From the NCBI RefSeq assembly GCF_018141165.1, contig NZ_CP058558.1:371828-435827 (forward strand): DNA of 64,000 nt. The letters run 5' to 3'. The position numbers and the translations under genes were made by a program. This DNA comes from Alkaliphilus sp. B6464 (lineage in GTDB: Bacteria > Bacillota > Clostridia > Peptostreptococcales > Natronincolaceae). Of the stretch, positions 50,427-57,488 are shown piece by piece; within the stretch, counting starts at the first letter, position 1, and every line of letters begins with the position of its first letter. Under the pieces are notes generated by a model. It had not been told where the DNA came from. It searched no databases and saw only the letters and a list, made by a program, of their open reading frames with translations.

Positions 50427-50675
50427 ATGTTTTCTTTAAAAATTAATAAGGATTTAGTTGAAAAATGTATAGAAGGAATAACTATAGAAGAAGGCGATGT
50501 TCTAATTTTAGAATATGTAGGATGGGATGGAAGAACGGTTGTAGAGAAAGAAAAGTTAACAATAAAAAGCATAGAACATTATAATGCAGACCTATTTATA
50601 GTTACTTTTGTAGAAGCAAATGGAGATTATGCTCTTTCTTTAAATCAATTAATACGTTTTAAGATTAATTCGTAA
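50427..50675 (+). CDS. 82-residue protein of unknown function
   Basis: Starts behind GAAAGGGGTAATAAT. Reads SLKINKDLVEKCIEGITIEE, GDVLILEYVGWDGRTVVEKE, SIEHYNADLFIVTFVEANGD. Alternating hydrophobic residues suggest an SH3-like or OB-like beta barrel. Not assignable. Confidence 0.55.
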   Translation: MFSLKINKDLVEKCIEGITIEEGDVLILEYVGWDGRTVVEKEKLTIKSIEHYNADLFIVTFVEANGDYALSLNQLIRFKINS

Positions 50676-50720
50676 TACAAGATTATAACGCAGTTTAAAG
50701 AAAATACGAAACAGATTAAT
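50672..50720 (+). repeat. inter-gene spacer repeat, copy
   Basis: CGTAATACAAGATTATAACG then CAGTTTAAAGAAAATACGAA, overlapping the stop codon of the previous gene. Confidence 0.55.
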
Positions 50721-50736
50721 AAGAGGAGATAATAAT

Positions 50737-50930
50737 ATGGAAAAAATAAATTTGGATATTTATCTCTATTTGGAGCATGGCAAGTAGGGGTTGGGACAGT
50801 TACTACTATTATGAATATAGTAAATTGGAGTCATAGGCTGCTATTTGGAACTACATTAGGTATTGTATCAGGAATTATCTTTATTATGTTGGGACAACCA
50901 TCGTACTCCAATAATAATCCGAAATCGTAA
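50737..50930 (+). pseudogene. membrane protein gene frameshifted after its start
   Basis: Behind AGAGGAGATAATAAT, ATG 50737 gives a 16-codon frame. The other frame, from 50739, is open for 64 codons to 50930 and reads FGYLSLFGAWQVGVGTVTTI then HRLLFGTTLGIVSGIIFIML, clearly two membrane helices. One A missing from the A-run after the start codon (six instead of seven) explains the break. Confidence 0.6.
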
Positions 50931-50951
50931 GTGGTAAGATTAGGTTAAGAA

Positions 50952-51038
50952 TTGGAGGTTAATATAGATGAGGAAATAATAAAAATTTTAAAAGAACTTT
51001 ATGATAATAAATTGATTGAAATAGCAGAAGAAGATTAA
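50952..51038 (+). CDS. 28-residue peptide, start doubtful
   Basis: TTG 50952 opens a frame EVNIDEEIIKILKELYDNKL IEIAEED. Its own ribosome binding site is weak. The nearby ATG 50968 has an excellent one (GGAGGTTAATATAG) but stops after three codons; one missing A there would yield the same helical, acidic peptide. Confidence 0.4.
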   Translation: MEVNIDEEIIKILKELYDNKLIEIAEED

Positions 51039-51118
51039 AGAAATAGATTAATATTTGGTCTTTTGAGTATTTCATGTAACTAACAAAAAAGATATTCGAT
51101 ATGAGAGGGGAAAACTTT

Positions 51119-51373
51119 ATGCAGATAAAAAATTTAAAAGATTTAATGTTAGTTAAGATCGCATTAGAAAGCCATGTTTCCAATGCAGAAAAAGGGATTT
51201 TGACAATTAAAGAGTCGGGTTTACCTCAATCCGTAATTGAAAGTGTAGAAGAAAATATTATTCGTGGAAAAGAGTTAATAAAAGAGTTAAACATCGAATT
51301 TAATGAACAATTAAAACAGAAGGTTGCAAAAGGCATTGAAAATGGGGATGTAATTGAAATTAATTATATTTAA
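51119..51373 (+). CDS. 84-residue helical protein
   Basis: ATG at 51119 follows GAGAGGGGAAAACTTT. Highly helical and heptad-like: KNLKDLMLVKIALESHVSNA, SVEENIIRGKELIKELNIEF, so coiled-coil pairing is likely. No family recognised. Confidence 0.55.
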   Translation: MQIKNLKDLMLVKIALESHVSNAEKGILTIKESGLPQSVIESVEENIIRGKELIKELNIEFNEQLKQKVAKGIENGDVIEINYI

Positions 51374-51428
51374 TAAAATAAAATTACGATACCAGTATTG
51401 AAGATGTAAAAAAGGAAGGTTGAATGGA

Positions 51429-51776
51429 ATGGATATAAAAACAAAATTAAAAGAAAGACTTTTAGAAATTCCAGTAAGTTATAATGCTTTTAGGGAAAAA
51501 TACAGATTGGCAAGTGATTTAAATGTTAAACCTGAAGAAATAGAGCAATTATTAAATGAACTTTGTAAGAGAGATATTCTTAAAGAAAAGATTGAGTACA
51601 TTTGCCCCACTTGTAGAGAATCAACTGTCTTATATAGTCAACTGATTGAAATGATGACTATAGAAGATAACTGTTTTGAATGTGAGGAATGTGGGGATTT
51701 AGTTAATTCTATAAAAGATAAAACTGGATATGTCTTTTACAGTGTTAACAATCGACAAGATTTAATTAATTGGTAG
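51429..51776 (+). CDS. 115-residue zinc-finger protein with winged-helix-like N-terminus
   Basis: ATG at 51429 follows AAAAAGGAAGGTTGAATGG. Residues 1-60 resemble a small winged helix (FREKYRLASDLNVKPEEIEQ, LLNELCKRDILKEKIEYICP). Two Cys pairs follow, YICPTCRES and NCFECEECGD, giving a four-Cys zinc site. This is a plausible DNA-binding regulator of the array. Assignment by shape only. Confidence 0.6.
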   Translation: MDIKTKLKERLLEIPVSYNAFREKYRLASDLNVKPEEIEQLLNELCKRDILKEKIEYICPTCRESTVLYSQLIEMMTIEDNCFECEECGDLVNSIKDKTGYVFYSVNNRQDLINW

Positions 51777-51823
51777 TTCAACTATACTATGAAAAGTGGA
51801 AACTCAAATAAGGGGTGATGAAT

Positions 51824-52030
51824 ATGAAACTTATGAAAATGGTTATAAGAGTAAACAAGGACTTCCAAAAAGGTGATTGCAAGAACTGTCCTTTAGCAGA
51901 ATATATTGATAGTTTTGGACAACAGAGTTGTTGCGAAGGAGAGTGTATAGACGGAGATTGTCCACTTGAAATAGAAGAATTACAATCTGATAATAAAGAC
52001 TGCTGCAAAAGTACAACATTAAATATTTAA
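51824..52030 (+). CDS. 68-residue Cys-rich protein
   Basis: ATG at 51824 follows AAGGGGTGATGAAT. Ten Cys in 68 residues (DFQKGDCKNCPLAEYIDSFG, QQSCCEGECIDGDCPLEI, DNKDCCKST). Such spacing suggests metal binding or a disulfide-knotted peptide. No signal sequence is present, so metal binding in the cytoplasm is more likely. Confidence 0.55.
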   Translation: MKLMKMVIRVNKDFQKGDCKNCPLAEYIDSFGQQSCCEGECIDGDCPLEIEELQSDNKDCCKSTTLNI

Positions 52031-52043
52031 AGATTCTAATATT

Positions 52044-52080
52044 AAAAGTGTTAATTAATTTATAATTAACACTTTTAATA
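52044..52080 (+). terminator. bidirectional terminator
   Basis: AAAAGTGTTAATTA pairs with TAATTAACACTTTT between convergent genes. Confidence 0.75.
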
Positions 52081-52084
52081 ATTT

Positions 52085-53119
52085 TTATAGTCTTAAATCA
52101 TTAGGCAAATAGTTTTTGCCTCTAAAATTGGCAAGTTCTTCGGTATTTTTGATTTCTAATAGACGAATAGTTAAGTCGTGTATTTCTTCATTTCTGATAT
52201 CCATACCTTTAATTTTCCAAGCATCTGCTTCTAATTCCTTTGTGTTAACGTCAAAGAAAGCCACACCTTCTTTAGCATTTACATAAATTCTTTCAAGTGA
52301 ACCTCTTGACCAATAAGAGATACTTTCAACGGTAATGCTTGGGGTGCTTGAAATCGCAATTTTTTTATCAAGTCCGTCATCTTTTTTTTCAATTTTAATA
52401 TTTTCTTTTTTCTCAACGAATTCGTTAGGATTATTAGTAGTTAAAGTAAACGGATTTACTTGTGCTACAGTGGATGAATGATTGATCTCATTAAATCCCT
52501 GACTGGATAGACTAAATAAATCAATCTGATTATCGATGTAGTTAGGCAGCAATTTTAAAAATATCTCACCAGTAACTCTAGAATCATCAACGGCTCTATG
52601 GTGACTTTCTTGCTCGATTCCTAACTTTTCACAGACCAAATTTAGTTTGTGAGAAGTCATATCAACTAATATATCTCTTGCCATTTCAAGAGTATCCACT
52701 ACATCATTTATAAGTTCTATTCCTAACTTATTCATATACCAACTTACAAAATTCACATCAAATGAAGCATTATGTGCCACCAATACTGCATCACCTATAA
52801 ATTCTTTGAACTCTGGCAATACATCGTGGTAGGTTGGCTGATCCTTTAGCATATCATCTGTGATTCCAGTAAGTTCTATTATTTTAGAAGTTAATGACTG
52901 TTCAGGATTAATAAGTCGAGAAAATTTATCTCCCAAGATATACTCGTCATTAACCTTATTAAACTTAACTGCACCGATTTCTATTATTTTTGCTTCTGCT
53001 CTATAATCAAATCCTGTAGTTTCTATATCAAATACAACATATTCTTTGTTATTACTATTTATTAAAGTTTTAATCTTCGCAATTTCCTCTGGTCTCGCCT
53101 TTACTTTTCTTTTAGCCAT
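52085..53119 (-). CDS. DEDDh exonuclease (DnaQ/PolC epsilon type)
   Basis: A 344-residue protein. The N-terminal 40 residues are basic (KRKVKARPEEIAKIKTLINS). Then the DEDDh domain: VVFDIETTGFDYRAEAKIIE with Asp and Glu, ELTGITDDMLKDQPTYH, LVAHNASFDVNFVSWYM with the second Asp, and ESHHRAVDDSRVTGEIFLKL with His and last Asp. It degrades or proofreads DNA 3'-5'. The last 120 residues are a separate domain (VESISYWSRGSLERIYVNAK), absent in plain DnaQ proteins and unknown to me. A perfect promoter element precedes it. Confidence 0.88.
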   Translation of the reverse strand: MAKRKVKARPEEIAKIKTLINSNNKEYVVFDIETTGFDYRAEAKIIEIGAVKFNKVNDEYILGDKFSRLINPEQSLTSKIIELTGITDDMLKDQPTYHDVLPEFKEFIGDAVLVAHNASFDVNFVSWYMNKLGIELINDVVDTLEMARDILVDMTSHKLNLVCEKLGIEQESHHRAVDDSRVTGEIFLKLLPNYIDNQIDLFSLSSQGFNEINHSSTVAQVNPFTLTTNNPNEFVEKKENIKIEKKDDGLDKKIAISSTPSITVESISYWSRGSLERIYVNAKEGVAFFDVNTKELEADAWKIKGMDIRNEEIHDLTIRLLEIKNTEELANFRGKNYLPNDLRL

Positions 53120-53203
53120 ATTTATAATACCTCCTTAAAAAAGTTGTGTATTTAATTAAACAAATTCCTACTTAAACATAAACATATATTAACAAATATC
53201 AGT

Positions 53204-53219
53204 TTTTAACATAACACAT
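53204..53219 (-). promoter_or_regulatory. TGTGTTATGTTAAAA promoter for the DEDDh exonuclease
   Basis: Perfect minus-strand copy of the element, about 85 bases before the start codon at 53119. Confidence 0.6.
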
Positions 53220-53255
53220 CATACAGAGGTACTTATAGGCTTTTCAAATAAAAAT

Positions 53256-53288
53256 AAAAGGATAAAAAATTACTTTTTATCCTTTTAA
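53256..53288 (-). terminator. terminator after the YyaC gene
   Basis: AAAAGGATAAAAA pairs with TTTTTATCCTTTT. Confidence 0.75.
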
Positions 53289-53299
53289 ACTATAACTAT

Positions 53300-53869
53300 T
53301 TAAATATGCATTGTCGATTTTCTATATATTTCTTTTTCATATAACGCAAATTGTATAGCGGAGGCAGTTACTTCAGCCATCCTATACACAGTATTAAGTC
53401 TAGTATTTTGAAGCACATCTATAGGCATGAATCCTGATATGTTTACAATTCCTGCAAGGTGAATATCGCCAATCATAGGTAGTTCTTTCCCAACTCCACT
53501 CCCGGGTCTGATACCACCGCAACCTACCCTAATATTTTTAATATTATCTAATCTTCCAAGAGATGCGTCTATTCCAATAATCAAAGTATTACTCATATCA
53601 ATTTCATCCAACACTTTATTTATATTAATGGCGTGAACAGGTTCCTCTAAAGTTCCATATAAATCAAATTCATATAGTTTAATTTTGGAAAGAAAGTGTC
53701 CTACCAATGGTCCATAGCAGTCACCAGTAGACCTATCAGTTCCTATGCAAACAAAGGCAATATTATTAAACTCTTTGTCAATGTTTTTAATTAAATCGAA
53801 TAATTTATTCCCAAGTTCAAAGGCAGCACTTCTAATTTCAGAATCAATATAATACATGTCTTCTTTCAT
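53300..53869 (-). CDS. yyaC: YyaC spore-protease-like protein
   Basis: A 189-residue protein of the YyaC family: NIAFVCIGTDRSTGDCYGPL, VGHFLSKIKLYEFDLYGTLE, LIIGIDASLGRLDNIKNIRV, GCGGIRPGSGVGKELPMIGD, IVNISGFMPIDVLQNTRLNT. These segments match YyaC along nearly its full length. It is related to the germination protease GPR and made in spores of Bacillota; its substrate is unsettled. ATG at 53869 follows GAGAGGAGGGAATGTT. Carriage on this DNA points to a spore-forming host. Confidence 0.88.
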   Translation of the reverse strand: MKEDMYYIDSEIRSAAFELGNKLFDLIKNIDKEFNNIAFVCIGTDRSTGDCYGPLVGHFLSKIKLYEFDLYGTLEEPVHAININKVLDEIDMSNTLIIGIDASLGRLDNIKNIRVGCGGIRPGSGVGKELPMIGDIHLAGIVNISGFMPIDVLQNTRLNTVYRMAEVTASAIQFALYEKEIYRKSTMHI

Positions 53870-53952
53870 AACATTCCCTCCTCTCAAACACCCGATCAAG
53901 GTATCAGAAGGGATTATAGATTAGATTGGAAAATTAAGTCAAGAAAATTTGC

Positions 53953-53981
53953 TTGAATAGATAAACTATCCTTTTTTAATA
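53953..53981 (+). promoter_or_regulatory. sigma-A-like promoter before the 54026 gene
   Basis: TTGAAT and TTAATA separated by 17 bases, 45 bases before the start codon. Confidence 0.4.
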
Positions 53982-54025
53982 TATCTTTATAAAATCTACA
54001 AAGGAATTTAAAGGAGGAATAGTCA

Positions 54026-54496
54026 ATGGCAATTGTTACTGGAATGATTACAATTACACCACAACCAACTTTAGAACAAATCTTTGATTTAAATAAAGTG
54101 ATAGAAAGAAAAACAAGTGATCTTTGGTTTATTAATGAAAAAGGAGAATTAAAAGTTAAAAGACAAATAGATTGCAGTAAGGCTAGATATCAGTTAAGTA
54201 GAATAATCTATGATATTATTGCAGCACATGGATATTTTACAAATGGCAACCTCGTTATCTTTGACTATTACGAATGTCAATCGTTTCATGTAGAGAATGG
54301 TGAGATATACAGAAATGAGGTTAGTAAGGATCAATTTATGGATACAATTGTATCTTTAGAGAACGCACTGGACGGTATTATTAGTTTTACCCATGGGTAC
54401 TTAAATGCAGTAAAAAAGAATAAAGGTCCTGTTACTGAAAGAGAAATTGAAGGGGTTATTGAAATTATAAAAGATAAAATCAATAAAATTGCTTAA
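54026..54496 (+). CDS. 156-residue protein of unknown function
   Basis: Starts behind AAAGGAGGAATAGTC. Contains TLEQIFDLNKVIERKTSDLW, SKARYQLSRIIYDIIAAHGY, and TDREIEGVIEIIKDKINKIA-like helix at the end. Alpha/beta, soluble. No recognised family. It begins the short array up to 55.5 kb. Confidence 0.6.
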   Translation: MAIVTGMITITPQPTLEQIFDLNKVIERKTSDLWFINEKGELKVKRQIDCSKARYQLSRIIYDIIAAHGYFTNGNLVIFDYYECQSFHVENGEIYRNEVSKDQFMDTIVSLENALDGIISFTHGYLNAVKKNKGPVTEREIEGVIEIIKDKINKIA

Positions 54497-54594
54497 ATGA
54501 AAAATATAAATATTGTTGTCTATACGAAGATATGATCGAACCATATGATTGTGTTTAATATCATGTTTTGAGAATTATACAAAGGAGGAAGTTT

Positions 54595-54741
54595 ATGAAT
54601 TTAAAATATTTTGCCTTATCATGTTTTATTATTGTTTTAACAAATCATCTGATTTTATTATATTACAGGTGGAAATTAAAAAAGTATATCGAGGAATCTA
54701 CGAAAAAAGTTTTAGAAGAAATAAAGCAAAATATGGATTAA
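54595..54741 (+). CDS. 48-residue membrane protein
   Basis: Starts behind AAAGGAGGAAGTTT. The first 22 residues form a membrane helix (LKYFALSCFIIVLTNHLILL), followed by a charged helix (YRWKLKKYIEESTKKVLEEI). Another longer frame overlaps here in a different register but has no ribosome binding site. This frame is the better gene. Confidence 0.6.
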   Translation: MNLKYFALSCFIIVLTNHLILLYYRWKLKKYIEESTKKVLEEIKQNMD

Positions 54742-54780
54742 GTCGCTTTTGAAGTACATTATGTTATGAAGATAATGTGA
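54742..54780 (+). repeat. inter-gene spacer repeat, diverged copy
   Basis: GTCGCTTTTGAAGTACATTA then ATGAAGATAATGTG, resembling the spacer's two conserved ends. Confidence 0.4.
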
Positions 54781-54861
54781 ATAATTAAAGTAGAAAAATC
54801 AAATGGAGAAAACAAGGCGATAATAGATAAATTAAAGTATATTACGAAGGGTAGGATAAAC

Positions 54862-55263
54862 ATGAAAATAACTTTAATATCACAGGAGTTTAAGACTGAC
54901 TTAAAAGAAAAAGTGCTAGAAGTACTCAATGGTCATGCTGATGTTTTAGAAGTAGACTCTTTGCATCCAAGCGTAGTAATTAATTTTTTAGAAGAACTTG
55001 GAGTCGAGATTGACTTAGGTGACGATATGGATACAAATGGTTGGCAATGGGATTATTGGATTAAGTTCAAATATAATGATAAAAAATATTGCCTAAGTGG
55101 AAGTGGTTATTATGGGAATTTGAAAATTAAAGAGGATACCGACGAAGATGTTGAGGATGACCTTGATAAAGTAAACAAAGATGAAGAAAAACGATTAGAG
55201 CAACTAAATAAAAGTGCAAGAGATTTACTTAATGATATAGATAAAGTTTTAGAAAGCAACTAA
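54862..55263 (+). CDS. 133-residue acidic protein
   Basis: ATG 54862 follows GAAGGGTAGGATAAAC. The frame is open upstream to about 54780 (VEKSNGENKAIIDKLKYITK) without a usable start. Contains LEELGVEIDLGDDMDTNGWQ, WDYWIKFKYNDKKYCLSGSG and a very acidic tail (EDTDEDVEDDLDKVNKDEEK). Soluble. Family unknown. Confidence 0.58.
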   Translation: MKITLISQEFKTDLKEKVLEVLNGHADVLEVDSLHPSVVINFLEELGVEIDLGDDMDTNGWQWDYWIKFKYNDKKYCLSGSGYYGNLKIKEDTDEDVEDDLDKVNKDEEKRLEQLNKSARDLLNDIDKVLESN

Positions 55264-55282
55264 TTCATTAGGAGGAATTAAT

Positions 55283-55522
55283 ATGTTAATTGATATAAGA
55301 GAATATATTGTGGAAGATTTAGTAACAGGTAAAAGAAAATATATTGTTGGTCTTGAAGGAGTTTATGAAGCCCTTGCAGATATTACTAAAAGACAAGGAT
55401 TGATCAATAGACCATTAAAGGTAAAAAGCAAGGTATTTAGATTAAAAAACAAGAATACTATAGGTTATGAAGTTGACATAAGAGAGATTGGGTTAGAGGA
55501 ATGGATTAAAGCATTAAAATAA
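55283..55522 (+). CDS. 79-residue protein of unknown function
   Basis: Starts behind TAGGAGGAATTAAT, 19 bases after the previous stop. Contains EYIVEDLVTGKRKYIVGLEG and LKVKSKVFRLKNKNTIGYEV, a beta-rich unit. It ends the array. Function unknown. Confidence 0.58.
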   Translation: MLIDIREYIVEDLVTGKRKYIVGLEGVYEALADITKRQGLINRPLKVKSKVFRLKNKNTIGYEVDIREIGLEEWIKALK

Positions 55523-55636
55523 GCATAAAGTTTTTAACAAACTAAAGAAATCAATACTCTAGTTTATGTATTAAATAAAGTAGTAGCACTAATTGGTGTG
55601 TTTGTATAATTAAGCACTTCTAAAAATTAATAAATT

Positions 55637-55668
55637 AAACACTCTAAATGAATAGAGTGTTTTTTATT
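55637..55668 (+). terminator. rho-independent terminator
   Basis: AAACACTCT pairs with AGAGTGTTT, then T. Confidence 0.8.
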
Positions 55669-55676
55669 TTTATTCA

Positions 55677-55706
55677 TAAAAAGACACTAGGACAATTTCC
55701 TAGTAT
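55677..55706 (-). terminator. terminator of the 55700 gene
   Basis: ACTAGG pairs with CCTAGT; the minus-strand end runs into a T-rich tail. Confidence 0.6.
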
Positions 55707-55978
55707 TTTCTTCTTTTATCTATAAATATTGTTGCTCCCACTATTATAATTCCAATAGCAGATATGTTTCTCACCCACTTAATAGAAGTAAAAAGACCAG
55801 AGTTTCTAATGTATGTATCCACATTAGATTCGCCTTCAGTAATAGTTCTAAAACTTTGATACATATGGCTAGTGTTGTTTTCATCATACTGTATAGGTTT
55901 CTTATCTATAACTCCCAAAAAAGCCACACTTCCAATCAGGATTATCAGCAATATTATCCCTAAAGTTTTCCTTATCAT
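55700..55978 (-). CDS. 92-residue protein with two membrane helices
   Basis: Starts behind AAAGGAGGAGTTTAA on the minus strand. Two hydrophobic segments: residues 5-22 (LGIILLIILIGSVAFLGVID) and 69-86 (ISAIGIIIVGATIFIDKRRK). The loop between them is polar (GESNVDTYIRNSG). No known family. Confidence 0.6.
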   Translation of the reverse strand: MIRKTLGIILLIILIGSVAFLGVIDKKPIQYDENNTSHMYQSFRTITEGESNVDTYIRNSGLFTSIKWVRNISAIGIIIVGATIFIDKRRKY

Positions 55979-56096
55979 TTAAACTCCTCCTTTAATGTAA
56001 TAAGTTCCTAATATAATTGACAATAAGATATTAACAAATATCTATAAGTGTTTCAATGTTTAAATTGTAAAGATATTAATCTAATAAGAATAAAAG

Positions 56097-56116
56097 CAAT
56101 GGGTAAGTGCTTACTG
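56097..56116 (+). repeat. AATGGGTAAG repeat, cluster B copy 1
   Basis: CAATGGGTAAGTGCTTAC, in which GTAAGTGCTTAC is itself a near-palindrome. Confidence 0.55.
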
Positions 56117-56156
56117 AAACTTTTCAGAAAAAGTTAAACTTGAAGGATATTAAGAA

Positions 56157-56182
56157 TGTTTAATGGGTAAGCAAGGTAAGAA
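56157..56182 (+). repeat. TTAATGGGTAAGCAA repeat, cluster B copy 2
   Basis: TTTAATGGGTAAGCAAGGTA then AGAAC. It differs at only about two positions from the minus-strand repeat at 46537. Confidence 0.7.
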
Positions 56183-56349
56183 CTTTTTTAAAAATATTAG
56201 AAAAAGTGAAATTAAAAAGTAATAATGTGAAAGGACAAAATGGAGAATTAAATGAATGTATGAATGGGAAAGAGTTGGAGAGAAGGAGGGTGTATATTTT
56301 AAATAAATAATGAAATATTTATGGAGAAAGATAATGGATAGATAATGAG

Positions 56350-56368
56350 AAAATAATGGGTAAGAAAC
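56350..56368 (+). repeat. TAATGGGTAAG repeat, cluster B copy 3
   Basis: AAATAATGGGTAAGAAAC, matching the minus-strand repeat at 46696 (TTAATGGGTAAGAAG). Confidence 0.55.
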
Positions 56369-56682
56369 TATAACAAGAGATTCACGCTGATGAAAGGATG
56401 CAGCCATTATAGATTGTTTAAAAAGAAGTGACTATTGAAATGCAGGGACACTAATTTTCTCTAAAATAAGAGACAAAGCAAATTAAGAAAGAATAAATGT
56501 ATTTATAAGAATTAAATGGGTTTATGCAAAGTTAAAAAGGTTTCTATATTCTTATGAGAATAGATCAATATAATATTTCTTCTCACCTTTCTATATAAGA
56601 AAGCCGTTTCTAAATTCGTTTTTCAGGTTAAAAATCGCACAAATTAAGAAAATCACGTATAGTAATATTTTTAGTTAATCTG

Positions 56683-56696
56683 TGTGTTATGTTAAA
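56683..56696 (+). promoter_or_regulatory. TGTGTTATGTTAAA promoter before the 56744 gene
   Basis: Exact copy of the element, 48 bases before the start codon. Confidence 0.65.
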
Positions 56697-56743
56697 AGCA
56701 GATATAAAATTTAGACCAAAGATAATAGAAAGGGGCTTTTTAC

Positions 56744-57238
56744 ATGGATAGTTTAATAAATGTAGGACAAGAGATTATTAATCCCTATGTAGATATTATA
56801 TTAGATCGACATACCATTCCTGTAAACATCTGTGGAATTGTTTCTGATATAGATTATCTTGATAATCAAGTAGTTCTTGAATGGAATATAAGAAAATCGT
56901 TAAGAACTCGCCTAGAATTGAGTCAGTTTACTAAATTAGTGGAATTAGGGATATTAAAATCTCCTGAAAGTATGATTAAAAAAACCGAACCTGTATTCCA
57001 AAAAGGAGATATTGTAACAGCAGGTGATTATTCTGGAATAATTATTGATACTAGATATTCATTCAAGGAAGAAAAATGGTTTTACACAATACTTGATGTT
57101 AAAAAATTGTTATCAGGAAATGAGAATTACACTTTCGAGGAAGATTATCGTTATTTAATGAAGATGGAAAAATTAGAAGGGCGATTTAGTAGAGATGGAT
57201 GCAAAGAACAATTAAGATATAGTATAGAAAAATTATAA
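56744..57238 (+). CDS. 164-residue beta-rich protein of unknown function
   Basis: Starts behind GAAAGGGGCTTTTTAC. It contains VNICGIVSDIDYLDNQVVLE, KGDIVTAGDYSGIIIDTRYS and a helical end. The GDIVTAGDYSGIIIDTR segment resembles a KOW/SH3-like strand pair. Soluble. No assignment possible. Confidence 0.6.
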   Translation: MDSLINVGQEIINPYVDIILDRHTIPVNICGIVSDIDYLDNQVVLEWNIRKSLRTRLELSQFTKLVELGILKSPESMIKKTEPVFQKGDIVTAGDYSGIIIDTRYSFKEEKWFYTILDVKKLLSGNENYTFEEDYRYLMKMEKLEGRFSRDGCKEQLRYSIEKL

Positions 57239-57361
57239 AAGAGAAAACACCAAGAAGCAAATCAATTGTAGGAATGGAATTGGTAATTCAAATAATTTTT
57301 GATATGATTACTGACAAAAAGATGGTAGGTTCATAATTTAAACATTTATACCCTTAATAAA

Positions 57362-57390
57362 AATCACATTAATAGATTAGTGTGATTCTT
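57362..57390 (+). terminator. rho-independent terminator
   Basis: AATCACATTAAT pairs with ATTAGTGTGATT (one G-T pair), then T-rich. Confidence 0.6.
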
Positions 57391-57403
57391 TCTTTTTTTA
57401 AAC

Positions 57404-57432
57404 TTGAACTAGGATTAATCTTTGCCTAGAAT
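57404..57432 (+). promoter_or_regulatory. sigma-A-like promoter before the methyltransferase gene
   Basis: TTGAAC and TAGAAT separated by 17 bases, about 57 bases before the start codon. Confidence 0.5.
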
Positions 57433-57488
57433 GGCACTACATTATTATATTTAGGAATTAATACATAGATGAGAGGAGATTTAAAATA

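Larger units (their letters stand above)
55979..56743. other. gene-free stretch with inverted repeat cluster
   Basis: About 760 bases with no convincing frame. The plus strand from 56130 to 56380 is strongly purine-rich, the mirror of 46.2-46.6 kb. It holds repeats TAATGGGTAAGC and, at the right end, the promoter element at 56683. Its purine-pyrimidine polarity suggests a structural or replication role. Confidence 0.6.

Noticed and set aside
54549..54752. A 67-codon plus-strand frame overlapping 54595-54741
   Set aside because: It lacks a ribosome binding site. The frame starting at 54595 has AAAGGAGG at the right distance and encodes a sensible membrane protein.
46167..56743. A transposon bounded by the inverted repeat clusters
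   Set aside because: No transposase or recombinase gene lies between them and no target duplication is visible, so only an inverted-repeat observation is kept.
57274..57336. A 20-codon frame starting MELVIQIIFDMITDKK
   Set aside because: Ribosome binding site is weak and length is too small to support a gene.
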